Part shown: one piece after another, positions 5,998-13,431 of the stretch
Layout: each line of letters opens with the position of its first letter
Position numbering within the stretch: the first letter of the stretch is position 1
From: WTAW01 sp050115915
GTDB taxonomy: Bacteria > Acidobacteriota > Aminicenantia > Aminicenantales > Aminicenantaceae
NCBI GenBank assembly: GCA_050115915.1
Contig: JASFPP010000100.1
Span: 1 to 13,494 of the forward strand
Reading direction: 5' to 3'
Length of the DNA stretch: 13,494 bases
Notes under the pieces: model-generated
What the model was told of the DNA's origin: nothing
The model's input: only the letters and a program-made list of their open reading frames with translations
Database searches by the model: none
Program-made: the position numbers and the translations under genes

Positions 5998-6922
5998 GTT
6001 CTGTCCCTCCTAACAACAGGTAAAGTACTGCCATCCTCACAGCGATCCCGTTTGCGACCTGCTCGAGTATCGCTGATTCTGAGGAATCGGCCAGATCCGC
6101 GTCCAGTTCCACTCCTCTGTTTACAGGACCCGGATGCATGATAATAGCATCTTTTTTCGCTCGATTGAATTTTTCTCGTGTGAGGCCGAACATCTCTCTG
6201 TATTCACGGATAGAAGGAATATAGTTCTTTGTTTGTCTTTCCAGCTGGATCCTCAGCATCATGACGACGTCGGCTCCCTCGAGAGCTCTGTCCATGTTGT
6301 AATCGATTTGGGCGCCGGACCATTCGAACTCCTGAGGACAAAGAGAAGGAGGACCAACGAGTGTGACATGCGCTCCAAGCTTTTGGAAAAGAATCATGTT
6401 GGAGCGGGCTACTCGGCTATGGAGGATGTCTCCCACAATGACGATCTTGAGATCTTGTATTCTGTGTAACCTCTGTTTGATGGTGAAGGCGTCGAGCAAG
6501 GCCTGGGTTGGGTGTTCATGCATGCCATCGCCCGCATTGATGATGTGAGAGGAGCAGAAAGTGCTCAGAAAATTGGGGACTCCCGAAGATTCATGTCGAA
6601 TGACGATGGCATCCGTCTGCATGGCTTCGAGGTTGCGGATCGTATCCTTTAGCGTTTCTCCTTTGATGATACTGCTCGATTGTCTGTTGAAATTCATGAT
6701 ATCGGCGCTCAGCCTTTTAGCGGCGATCTCGAAGGAGCTTCGTGTTCGTGTGCTCGGCTCATAAAAGAGGTTGACAATAGTTTTCCCCCTCAGTGCCGGG
6801 ACCTTTTTCACTTCACGCGTGGATATCTCCAGCATAGACTCGGCCGTATCGAGCACTGTTTGAATGTTGGAACGGGATAAATGTTGGATACCCAAGAGAT
6901 GTTTATGCCTGAAGGCCAACAT
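5981..6922 (-). CDS. pyrB: Aspartate carbamoyltransferase catalytic subunit
   Basis: A 313-residue enzyme that joins carbamoyl phosphate to L-aspartate, the committed step of pyrimidine synthesis. Key motifs: carbamoyl-phosphate site STRTR (57-61) within FYEPSTRTRSSFE, K88 in SIIKGETLKDT, H137 in GMHEHPTQALLDAFTI, R170 in HSRVARSN, the aspartate-binding LRIQLER (223-229), and HPGPVNRG (263-270). No regulatory subunit gene (pyrI) is in the window; with pyrR next door, control is more likely at the RNA level. Start detail: AGGAGG ends only two bases before the ATG at 6922, but five bases before the next codon, a TTG at 6919. Translation may therefore start at TTG, one residue later. Confidence 0.96.
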   Translation of the reverse strand: MLAFRHKHLLGIQHLSRSNIQTVLDTAESMLEISTREVKKVPALRGKTIVNLFYEPSTRTRSSFEIAAKRLSADIMNFNRQSSSIIKGETLKDTIRNLEAMQTDAIVIRHESSGVPNFLSTFCSSHIINAGDGMHEHPTQALLDAFTIKQRLHRIQDLKIVIVGDILHSRVARSNMILFQKLGAHVTLVGPPSLCPQEFEWSGAQIDYNMDRALEGADVVMMLRIQLERQTKNYIPSIREYREMFGLTREKFNRAKKDAIIMHPGPVNRGVELDADLADSSESAILEQVANGIAVRMAVLYLLLGGTERESID

Positions 6923-6946
6923 TCCCTCCTGTTCAAATTTTTCCGT

Positions 6947-7501
6947 CTACTTGATCCCTCCTGGCTCTGTTATGAGGACTTCGTCCGCGTTATCGATATC
7001 TTTGAGGTTGACCTGAACGACCTCCCGCCTGGAAGTGGGGAGGACTTTCCCCACATAATCCGCACGTATGGGGAGCTCTCTGTGTCCCCGGTCGATGAGG
7101 ACGAGGAGCTGGATCGTCTTGGGTCTTCCCAGGTCGATGAGACTGTCCATGGCTGCCCGGATCGTTCGCCCAGTGAAAAGGACATCGTCGACGAGAAGAA
7201 CATCTTTTTTGGCCACAGAGAAGTCTATCTCTGTCTTTTTGACCATATGTTGGGCTTCCAATTCCGAGAAGTCGTCCCGATAGAGAGTAATGTCCAGAAC
7301 GCCGATCGGAACATCGATTCCCTCCTGATTCTTGATGAGCTTGCTCAACCTTTTTGCTAGGTGGACGCCCCTGGTCCGGATACCCACGATCACCAGATTT
7401 TTTAAGTTCCTGTTCCTTTCGGTGATCTCCGTTGTCATCCGCTGGAGGGATCTTTTGATCTTTCGAGCGTCCATGACCTTGGCCTTGATCTTGTCTTCCA
7501 T
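6947..7501 (-). CDS. pyrR: PyrR: pyr operon RNA-binding regulator / uracil phosphoribosyltransferase
   Basis: A 184-residue protein of the PyrR phosphoribosyltransferase family. The PRPP-binding motif VLLVDDVLFTGRT is at 101-113. Other family segments are IVGIRTRGVHLAKRL (38-52), VPIGVLDITLYRDDF (64-78), and LVLIDRGHRELPIRADYVGK (133-152), which helps bind RNA in characterised members. PyrR senses UMP/UTP against PRPP and controls pyr mRNA by attenuation or translation block, and also has uracil phosphoribosyltransferase activity. The ATG at 7501 has AGGAG (7513-7509) at good spacing. It leads pyrR-pyrB-pyrC, with pyrB 24 bp downstream. I could not find a convincing PyrR-binding loop in the 252 bp upstream, so the control mechanism is open. 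Confidence 0.95.
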   Translation of the reverse strand: MEDKIKAKVMDARKIKRSLQRMTTEITERNRNLKNLVIVGIRTRGVHLAKRLSKLIKNQEGIDVPIGVLDITLYRDDFSELEAQHMVKKTEIDFSVAKKDVLLVDDVLFTGRTIRAAMDSLIDLGRPKTIQLLVLIDRGHRELPIRADYVGKVLPTSRREVVQVNLKDIDNADEVLITEPGGIK

Positions 7502-7584
7502 GAAATAACTCCTGCTTTTTCGATACCCTGTTACTCAGCGTCTCTTTGATTTGACCGCATCATGCAAGGGGTGCGTAATTAAAA

Positions 7585-7613
7585 AAAATGCATCATTTCC
7601 CGCAAAATGTCAA
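7585..7613 (-). promoter_or_regulatory. Possible pyr operon promoter
   Basis: Minus strand: a perfect TTGACA (7613-7608), then 17 bp, then CATTTT (7590-7585), a poor -10 match. It sits about 85 bp upstream of pyrR in the only sizeable gap of this minus-strand run, which is where a promoter is expected. Only the -35 element is convincing. Confidence 0.25.
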
Positions 7614-7715
7614 TAACCGGGCATGTTAGACTGAGGTAAGGATCCCAGTACAATTCTCATTCTGCAAACGGGCGGTTTAGAAAACGGGCCCCCCATTAAA
7701 GCTTCAATGACATCT

Positions 7716-7748
7716 ACGGTCCATTCGGGGAATGGATCTTGTATAGAG
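7716..7748 (-). repeat. 33-bp imperfect intergenic repeat, copy B, forming a hairpin
   Basis: This partner of 1477-1509 is in the same orientation and begins 5 bp after the ribF stop. Here it folds better: GGTCCATTC (7718-7726) pairs with GAATGGATC (7730-7738) around a GGG loop, giving 9 bp with one G-U pair. No T-run follows on the minus strand, so it is not a classic terminator of ribF, although a role as a transcript 3' end or processing site is possible. Confidence 0.45.
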
Positions 7749-7753
7749 GATTG

Positions 7754-8680
7754 TCAGACTTTTCGGGATGAAAAGTAAGCTTCAGCTAGCTTGATATCCT
7801 TTTGGATCTGATCGGAAAGAGCTTGGGGTGATGCGAATTGAACCTCATCCCGCACTTTTTTAAGGAAGCGGATTCGGATTTTCTCCCCGTAGAGGCTTTT
7901 GTCAAAATGCAGGATGTAAGTTTCGATATTCCTGTCCTTCTGATTGAATGTCGGACAAGTGCCGACATTCGTGAGGGATGGAAAAGTATCGCCGTTAAAA
8001 AATACTTCAGAGAGGAAAACACCTTCTGGAGTGATCTCGTTTGTGGTCTGGATGTTAGCTGTGGGGAATCCCAGGAGTTTCCCCCTCGATCGTCCTCTGA
8101 TGACTTCCCCCTCGATCTCATACGCCCTTCCAAGGAGGGCTGTTGCTTTATCCATCTCTCCTCCCCATAGGAGCTTACGGATTCTGCTGCTGCTGACAAC
8201 GGTGTTCTCCAGGCTTACAGGAGGGATAGAACACACTATAAAACCGAGATCTTGAGCGAGCGAAAAAAGCGTTTGCGCACATCCTTCCCGGTTCCTTCCG
8301 AAACAAAAGTTCTCTCCCACGATGATCTCCTTGGCTTTGAGGGGTTTGAGAACAAAATTTTCGAGAAAATCTTGAGCGGTCCGGTCAGCAAGTTCTCTGT
8401 CGAAGTTGAGTAAAAAAACCTCATGGATCGGGAACCGTCTAATTTCGCGCAGCCGCTGTCCCAAGGACTGGATCATGTGTATCTCCCCCTTGCCAACGAC
8501 TTTTTTTGGATGCGGTGAAAAGGTCAAAACGACGGGGAGAAGATCCCTCTTTTTAGCTTCATCGGTGAGGACTTGCAGGATTTTCTGATGCCCCAGGTGG
8601 ACGCCATCAAAATTTCCAATGGCCACAGACGTTTCTTCAGGAATTGGAGGGAAATCTGTGGCGTTTTTAATGATCTGCAT
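7754..8680 (-). CDS. ribF: Bifunctional riboflavin kinase / FAD synthetase
   Basis: A 308-residue two-domain enzyme that phosphorylates riboflavin to FMN and adenylylates FMN to FAD. The N-terminal nucleotidyltransferase domain has GNFDGVHLGHQ (22-32), TFSPHP (53-58) and the ISxxSR-like VVSSSRIRKLL (161-171). The C-terminal flavokinase domain contains GKLLGFPTANIQ (200-211), GVFLSEV, ETYILHFD (253-260) and the terminal helical region to residue 305. The length is normal. The start lies 4 bp after the DUF1844 gene stop and has no Shine-Dalgarno site, so translation probably depends on coupling to that gene. No FMN riboswitch is visible upstream. Confidence 0.95.
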   Translation of the reverse strand: MQIIKNATDFPPIPEETSVAIGNFDGVHLGHQKILQVLTDEAKKRDLLPVVLTFSPHPKKVVGKGEIHMIQSLGQRLREIRRFPIHEVFLLNFDRELADRTAQDFLENFVLKPLKAKEIIVGENFCFGRNREGCAQTLFSLAQDLGFIVCSIPPVSLENTVVSSSRIRKLLWGGEMDKATALLGRAYEIEGEVIRGRSRGKLLGFPTANIQTTNEITPEGVFLSEVFFNGDTFPSLTNVGTCPTFNQKDRNIETYILHFDKSLYGEKIRIRFLKKVRDEVQFASPQALSDQIQKDIKLAEAYFSSRKV

Positions 8681-8684
8681 GGAA

Positions 8685-9116
8685 CTATAAGTTAATAATC
8701 TTTGCCTTTTCCATGTACGCCATTCTGAGTTGGTGAAGACACTGATCGAGGAATATTTCCTCTTCGGACTTTAAGTTGCCTTGTGTTTTTTCTTTGAGCA
8801 TGGCAAGCAGATCGATAAGCCTTTGCGTGAGCTTGAGGTTTTCCTCTGTGTTTTTTGCTTCCGGGTCCTCTGTTTCCCCGAGCTCGATCAAGGCTTGGGT
8901 GAAAAAGGGAAGGACAAGGGAACTGAAGTCAAGCGGCGGAAGGATTTTTTTCGGCTCGGCTCTCTCCTGGTCTTCTTTCTTTTTATCCTCAACTTTGTCT
9001 GTCTTTTTTTCTCCCTTCTTGTCTTCCTTTTTTGCTGCCTGTTTCTCGCTTTTTTTCTCCTTGGCTTTTTTCCCTTTAGCCTCAGGGTTTTCCTTTTTCT
9101 TGTTTTTTTCGGCCAT
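8685..9116 (-). CDS. DUF1844 protein with Lys/Glu-rich N-terminal tail
   Basis: A 143-residue protein in two parts. Residues 1-57 are a low-complexity tail of almost only K, E, A, D and Q, likely disordered or coiled. Residues about 62-140 match the DUF1844 family: LDFSSLVLPFFTQALIELGE, then a spacer ending in EENLKLTQRLIDLLAMLKEKTQGNL, then EEEIFLDQCLHQLRMAYME. The family is of unknown function and occurs in Acidobacteria, deltaproteobacterial groups and relatives. There is no signal peptide; a cytoplasmic place is likely. The ATG has a strong AGAGGAG ribosome site. The gene heads a two-gene unit with ribF, which follows after 4 bp. The basic tail could bind nucleic acid or acidic partners; that is speculation. 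Confidence 0.85.
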   Translation of the reverse strand: MAEKNKKKENPEAKGKKAKEKKSEKQAAKKEDKKGEKKTDKVEDKKKEDQERAEPKKILPPLDFSSLVLPFFTQALIELGETEDPEAKNTEENLKLTQRLIDLLAMLKEKTQGNLKSEEEIFLDQCLHQLRMAYMEKAKIINL

Positions 9117-9136
9117 GTTCTCCTCTAACTCCTAAT

Positions 9137-9164
9137 ATTATGCAAACAAAGGGTTGGGATTGAA
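9137..9164 (-). promoter_or_regulatory. Candidate promoter of the DUF1844-ribF unit
   Basis: Minus strand TTCAAT (9164-9159), 16 bp, CATAAT (9142-9137; 5 of 6 matches to TATAAT). This would give a leader of about 15 nt that still holds the AGAGGAG site. An alternative, TTGAAT-17-TAATAT at 9234-9206, lies farther upstream and overlaps the mazG promoter. One of the two is probably used. Confidence 0.35.
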
Positions 9165-9186
9165 TTTTATTACTGTTTCAGATAAT

Positions 9187-9215
9187 TTGGTTGCGTAGGA
9201 AAAAAATATTACAAC
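9187..9215 (+). promoter_or_regulatory. Candidate mazG promoter
   Basis: TTGGTT (9187-9192), a 17-bp spacer and TACAAC (9210-9215). The -35 hexamer and spacer length equal those of the promoter at 1604-1632. The start would lie near 9222, about 20 nt before the mazG ATG, and AAGGA (9233-9237) is placed for ribosome binding. Confidence 0.4.
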
Positions 9216-9244
9216 AAATTTAAAATAAATTCAAGGATGCCCAG

Positions 9245-10033
9245 ATGGAAGATACGAAGCTTGCAGGCCAAAAATTCGAGCAACTGGTCAAAATTATGGA
9301 TGCCCTTAGGGGGGCGAACGGGTGCCCATGGGATAAAGAGCAAGACGAACAGTCCATATCCAATTTTTTTCTGGAAGAGGTCTTTGAAGCCCTCGACGCT
9401 ATCCGTTCTGGTGATGCTGCCTCTATCGCTGAGGAACTGGGAGATGTGTTGATGGAGGTCGTTTTTTTAGCACGGATCTACCAGGAGAAAAAGGCGTTTA
9501 CGATTTCTGATGCTCTTGAGAATATCAACACAAAGATGATCCGTAGGCATCCCCATGTTTTTGGCGACAAGAGAGTCACCTCCTCTTCAGAAGTGGTGGA
9601 TGATTGGAATCAAGGAAAACAGAAGGAGAAAGCACGGCAATCCTTGTTCGATGGAATTCTCAGGCTAGCACCTGCTCTGCATTCGGCCTATCAGATAGGC
9701 CTTCGTGTGTCTACCTATGGCTTTGATTGGGCTAGTGCCACGGATGCACTGGAAAAGGTCAAAGAGGAGACCTCTGAACTGACGAGTGCAATAAAGACAG
9801 GGAGAAAGGAGCAAATATTCCAAGAGATCGGCGACGCCTTCTTCGCTCTGGTGAATGTCTCCCGCAAATTGGGTGTCAATCCGGAGATCGCGCTCAAGAA
9901 GGCCAATGAAAAATTCATGCAGCGGTTCACATCGCTTGAAAAAAAATTAGCAGCCAAAGGGAAAAGCCTCGATGAGACGGATCTTGCTGAGATGGACGCC
10001 ATTTGGGAACAGCTCAAAAAATCTGAGAGATAG
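9245..10033 (+). CDS. mazG: MazG nucleoside triphosphate pyrophosphohydrolase
   Basis: A 262-residue protein with two tandem MazG domains that hydrolyses NTPs or dNTPs to monophosphates and pyrophosphate, cleaning nucleotide pools and modulating stress responses. The first domain (about 10-105) holds LRGANGCPWDKEQ, the metal-binding EEVFE (44-48) and EELGD (63-67), and ends with the family segment RRHPHVFGD (100-108). The second (about 140-235) carries KEETSE (173-178) and EIGDAFF (194-200). The second pair is the catalytically important one in E. coli MazG, and both sets look intact here. The start at 9245 is supported by AAGGA seven bases upstream. The gene is alone on the plus strand, divergent from the DUF1844 gene and convergent with prfB. 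Confidence 0.95.
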   Translation: MEDTKLAGQKFEQLVKIMDALRGANGCPWDKEQDEQSISNFFLEEVFEALDAIRSGDAASIAEELGDVLMEVVFLARIYQEKKAFTISDALENINTKMIRRHPHVFGDKRVTSSSEVVDDWNQGKQKEKARQSLFDGILRLAPALHSAYQIGLRVSTYGFDWASATDALEKVKEETSELTSAIKTGRKEQIFQEIGDAFFALVNVSRKLGVNPEIALKKANEKFMQRFTSLEKKLAAKGKSLDETDLAEMDAIWEQLKKSER

Positions 10034-10087
10034 AGAGCAAAAGTATACGTTTCTTAAATCCAGGATTTCCCTTCCCACGAATCACAT

Positions 10088-11219
10088 TTACGTTCGACGA
10101 TCCGTGTGTAAGAGAAGACATCCTTTGATGAATTCGTCCAGATCTCCATCCAGGACTTTGTCCACATCGCCTGTTTCTATGTTTGTCCTGAGGTCTTTGA
10201 TCATGCGGTAGGGATGGAGCACATAAGACCGGATCTGGTTTCCCCAGGCGATCTCGCCTTTGGCATCCTCAAGCTTTTCGAGTTTTTCACGTTTTCGTTT
10301 TTTTTCGAGTTCATAGAGGCGAGATTTAAGCACTTTCATAGCGCTGGCTTTGTTTTTGTGCTGGGACCTCTCGTTCTGGCACTGGACCACGATTCCGGTG
10401 GGGAGATGAGTGATCCTGACCGCAGAGTCCGTGACATTCACATGCTGGCCGCCTCTGCCCGATGCCCTGTATGTGTCGATGCGCAGGTCCTCAGGATTGA
10501 TTGCGATCTCGATATCTTCTTCGACCTCTGGATACGTAAAAACAGCTGCAAAGGAGGTGTGGCGTCTCTTATTGGCATCGAAGGGAGAGATCCTGACCAA
10601 CCGATGAACGCCTGACTCCTGGCTCAGGTTCCCGTAGGCATAGTCACCTTCGATGCGGATGGTGGCGCTTTTGAGCCCGGCCTCTTCCCCAGGTTGAACG
10701 TCCAACAGTTCGGTTTTATAGCCTTTTCTTTCTGCATACCGGATGTACATCCGGAGAAGCATCTGGGCCCAATCTTGAGATTCGGTCCCTCCTGCACCCG
10801 GATGGATGGTGAGGATCGCGTTGAGGGAATCTTCGCTTTCTGTAAATAGTGCTTGAAGCTCAGTCAGTTCCAGCTTGTTGTCAAAGGCCGCAATGGTCTT
10901 TTTGAGGTCTTCCTCTATGTTTTCCCCCTCTTCGATGAGTTCGAGCAGGACTTCGAGCTCCTCCTTCTTTTCGATCACCGAAGAGCGTGCCTGAATCTCT
11001 CGTTCCAGCCGCTTCTTTTTTTGCTGGAGGGATAGAGATTTCTGTTGGTCGTTCCAGATATCGGGATCGGAGAGTTCTCGATTGAGGATTTCGAGCTCTT
11101 TCGATTTTTGATCGAGGTCAAAGAAAACCTCGTAATTCCTCGAATTTGGCCAACAGAGTTTTGCTTCTTTCCAGGAGTTCTGAAAGAATTTTTTCTGGAG
11201 AGGAATTACTGTCTTTCAT
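10088..11219 (-). CDS. prfB: Peptide chain release factor 2, programmed +1 frameshift
   Basis: RF2 releases nascent chains at UGA and UAA. The gene is in two frames. The first (ATG 11219, 33 codons) ends in LRGFL then an in-frame UGA at 11120-11118. The site reads CTT TGA C, the classic RF2 autoregulatory frameshift, with GAGG a few bases upstream in the role of the internal Shine-Dalgarno. A +1 shift continues with DLDQKSKELEILNREL to the stop at 10088, giving about 376 residues, a normal RF2 length. The second frame holds the RF2 stop-codon-reading tripeptide SPF in VRISPFDANKRR and the catalytic GGQ in GRGGQHVNVTDSAV. The start overlaps the end of lnt by 14 bp with GAGG just before it. A gene call beginning at 10978 would miss the first 80 residues. 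Confidence 0.96.
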
Positions 11220-12735
11220 TTCGCCTCTTTATGACGGCAAGAATAAGGAAAAAGACCGTCAAAGTCAAGCTGGTGTACGGTAAAAAATCGCCGTGTTTCG
11301 TATACACTGTTTTTTTGTCAATGGGGGCGATACTGTCGTACAAAACCGCTTGAGTCATCAATTCGGACTGTGAAAGAATCCGTCCATAGGGATCGACGAT
11401 ACCGCTTATGCCGGTCGTGGCCGCTCTGAGAAGATAACGCCGATTTTCCACGGCTCTGAGCACGGCTATGGCAAAATGTTGATAGGGGGCCGAGCTCTTT
11501 CCATACCAGCCATCATTGGTGATCGTCACCAAAAAGTGAGCTCCGTTTTTAGTAAATTGCCGCACTAGGTCCGGAAATATGATCTCGTAACAAATCGGGG
11601 TACCGAATTTGTTCCCTTCATAGTCGAACAAGATGAACTGATTCCCAGGAGTGATGTCGCCTATGGCATGAGTGACGCGTGATATGAAGGAAAATATTTT
11701 CTTGTAAGGCGTGTACTCACCAAAGGGGACCAGATGGATTTTATGGTACTGGTTTTGGGTAAGATCGGGCTTGAGAAGGAGCGCTGTGTTGTAGTATTTG
11801 GTCTCTCCGCCTGCTTCCGCTTTTTCGTTCGTACCGAGAAGGAGTGTGCATCCCGTTTCTTGAACGAACCGGTAAAGCCTGTTCTTGAACTCCTGGTAGA
11901 TCCCGTACGAGCATCCGAAACACAGAGGTACCGAAAACTCGGGCCAGATGACCAGACCGTTGTTTTTGAGTGCAGCATCGCGGCTCAACTTCAAGTGCTG
12001 GTTAAAAAGTGATTCAATCTCCTCGAAAGACAGGTGTCCCCATTGGATATCTGAGGAGACATTGCCCTGAATGACGGCAGCGGAAAAGGTATCCCCTTCA
12101 TCCGGGCTATTTTTAATACTCACGAATCCACTCATATGTATGAGAAGAACCAGCGCTAAAGCCGCCAAAAAGGGAGCCTTTTTCCCCGTCTTCATGGAGA
12201 GCACAAAAAGACTCTGGAAGAGTACAAGGATCAGGGAGAGGCCGGTGATGCCGGTGACAGAGGCCAGCTGGATGAAGTAGAGGTTTTTATACTGGCCATA
12301 TCCGATAAGGCCCCAGGGGAAGCCCGTAAGTATATGTGTGATGATGTGCTCGAGCGAGATCCATATGAAAGGGGCGAGGAAGAAACTCAGAAGAGGATAT
12401 GACCTGTAAATTTTCGCAAAGCAGAGAGAAAATACTGCCCATGTAAGGCCGAGAAAGCAGACAAATCCCAAGTAGATGAGAATACTGATAGGGATCGAGA
12501 GGCCTCCATAGTGGGCGGGAACAGCCGGGATCCAATAAAGGAGTACGGCATAAAAGGAAGATCCTGCAATCCAACCCAGAAGGAATCCCTTTCCTGGACT
12601 TTTCCTTGCGAGGATAAAAAGAAGAGGGATAAGAGAGATCCAGGAAAAAAAGGCCAGGTTGAACTTGGGAAAGGCGAGAGCAGCTGTCGCTCCGCTCAAG
12701 AATACCCAAATAACATCACTGGCTCTGATCTTCAC
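11206..12735 (-). CDS. lnt: Apolipoprotein N-acyltransferase
   Basis: A 509-residue inner-membrane enzyme that adds the third acyl chain to the N-terminal cysteine of lipoproteins. Hydrophobic helices fill about 8-200, followed by a nitrilase-like domain (about 215-470) and a last membrane helix (about 484-502). The catalytic triad is present: E266 in LVIWPEFSVP, K332 in YHKIHLVPFGEYTP and C382 in GTPICYEIIFPD. The family segment ENRRYLLRAATTGIS is also seen. Its presence implies outer-membrane or triacylated lipoproteins. The ATG at 12735 has AAGGAAGG just upstream. It overlaps prfB by 14 bp and lies 98 bp after the SPOR gene, so it is probably in the same transcript. Confidence 0.95.
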   Translation of the reverse strand: MKIRASDVIWVFLSGATAALAFPKFNLAFFSWISLIPLLFILARKSPGKGFLLGWIAGSSFYAVLLYWIPAVPAHYGGLSIPISILIYLGFVCFLGLTWAVFSLCFAKIYRSYPLLSFFLAPFIWISLEHIITHILTGFPWGLIGYGQYKNLYFIQLASVTGITGLSLILVLFQSLFVLSMKTGKKAPFLAALALVLLIHMSGFVSIKNSPDEGDTFSAAVIQGNVSSDIQWGHLSFEEIESLFNQHLKLSRDAALKNNGLVIWPEFSVPLCFGCSYGIYQEFKNRLYRFVQETGCTLLLGTNEKAEAGGETKYYNTALLLKPDLTQNQYHKIHLVPFGEYTPYKKIFSFISRVTHAIGDITPGNQFILFDYEGNKFGTPICYEIIFPDLVRQFTKNGAHFLVTITNDGWYGKSSAPYQHFAIAVLRAVENRRYLLRAATTGISGIVDPYGRILSQSELMTQAVLYDSIAPIDKKTVYTKHGDFLPYTSLTLTVFFLILAVIKRRNERQ

Positions 12736-12833
12736 GAAGCCTTCCTTGTCGTCAGCAAAGATTCTTTGTTTTTGACGCGACCTGTAGAAAAGGACATCTG
12801 GTGTGAATTAACGACGAAAGTGAAACAATAAAA

Positions 12834-13412
12834 TCAGCGTCGCCAAATGAAATAGTCGGATTTTTGCTTTCCCTGGGCTTGGGCAAGCTTTTCCAATTCT
12901 GATTCGGCCTGGGCCCTTGTCTCATATCCACCCACTCGAACCTTATAGAGAGGATTTCGATCCGATGGAGAGGGGTCGAAAACCTGGACAGGAAAGCCCT
13001 GATCCTTCAATTCTTCGGCCATCATATAGGCCGAATCCCTGTTTTTAAAGGCTCCGATCTGGATGAAATAGCCACTGCTTCTCGGGATGGGAGCGGGTTT
13101 GACCTTAGTTTCTTCTTTGACTTTCTGGTGGGATGCCAGTTCTTGACGGATAGCTTCTTCGGGTGGCTCTGCGGGTTTCTTGTCTTCTGTGACTTTCTCC
13201 TCGGGCTCTTCAGCAGGCTTCGGTTTTTCTTCGACGACTTTTTCTGCAAGTGGTTCGGAGGTGAATTGAGTCGTATCTGCGATTTGTGCCTGTTTTTTCC
13301 CCACAGATACTCCGAGCAGAAAAATCACGACACCCAGAGCAAGGATGGCGATGAAGATCAAAACAAGTTGAGAGCTGGAGAGCTGAAGTTCTCTGTAATC
13401 TTTGTTCGTCAT
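12834..13412 (-). CDS. Membrane-anchored SPOR-domain protein
   Basis: A 192-residue protein with three parts. A short cytoplasmic start is followed by one membrane helix at about 14-37 (LVLIFIAILALGVVIFLLGV). A Pro/Glu/Lys-rich linker spans about 45-110. A SPOR domain at about 113-190 is marked by GYFIQIGAFKNRDSA, PLYKVRVGGYETRAQA and the closing DYFIW. SPOR domains bind denuded peptidoglycan glycan strands, often at division septa, as in FtsN and DedD; the topology puts this domain in the periplasm. The layout is FtsN-like, but that name cannot be assigned on sequence alone. The gene begins 19 bp after the end of the SPFH-like gene and precedes lnt. Confidence 0.88.
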   Translation of the reverse strand: MTNKDYRELQLSSSQLVLIFIAILALGVVIFLLGVSVGKKQAQIADTTQFTSEPLAEKVVEEKPKPAEEPEEKVTEDKKPAEPPEEAIRQELASHQKVKEETKVKPAPIPRSSGYFIQIGAFKNRDSAYMMAEELKDQGFPVQVFDPSPSDRNPLYKVRVGGYETRAQAESELEKLAQAQGKQKSDYFIWRR

Positions 13413-13431
13413 TGTCCTATCTTCTTAGATT

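Noticed and set aside
6881..7360. A 159-codon plus-strand open frame
   Set aside because: Antisense to pyrR and the pyrB start; no domain seen.
7520..7550. CAAAGAGACGC on the minus strand as a PyrR-binding loop
   Set aside because: It only loosely resembles the CAGAGAGGC-type loop and lacks flanking stem pairing.
8681..9244. FMN riboswitch upstream of ribF
   Set aside because: ribF follows the DUF1844 gene by 4 bp, and the leader of that gene is too short and AT-rich, with no FMN-aptamer pattern.
10034..10087. Bidirectional terminator between mazG and prfB
   Set aside because: Only a weak AAATCC/GGATTT pairing with an impossible loop; no T-run on either side.
10088..11219. prfB as a frameshifted pseudogene
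   Set aside because: The break is exactly at the conserved CTT-TGA-C recoding site and both parts are otherwise intact.
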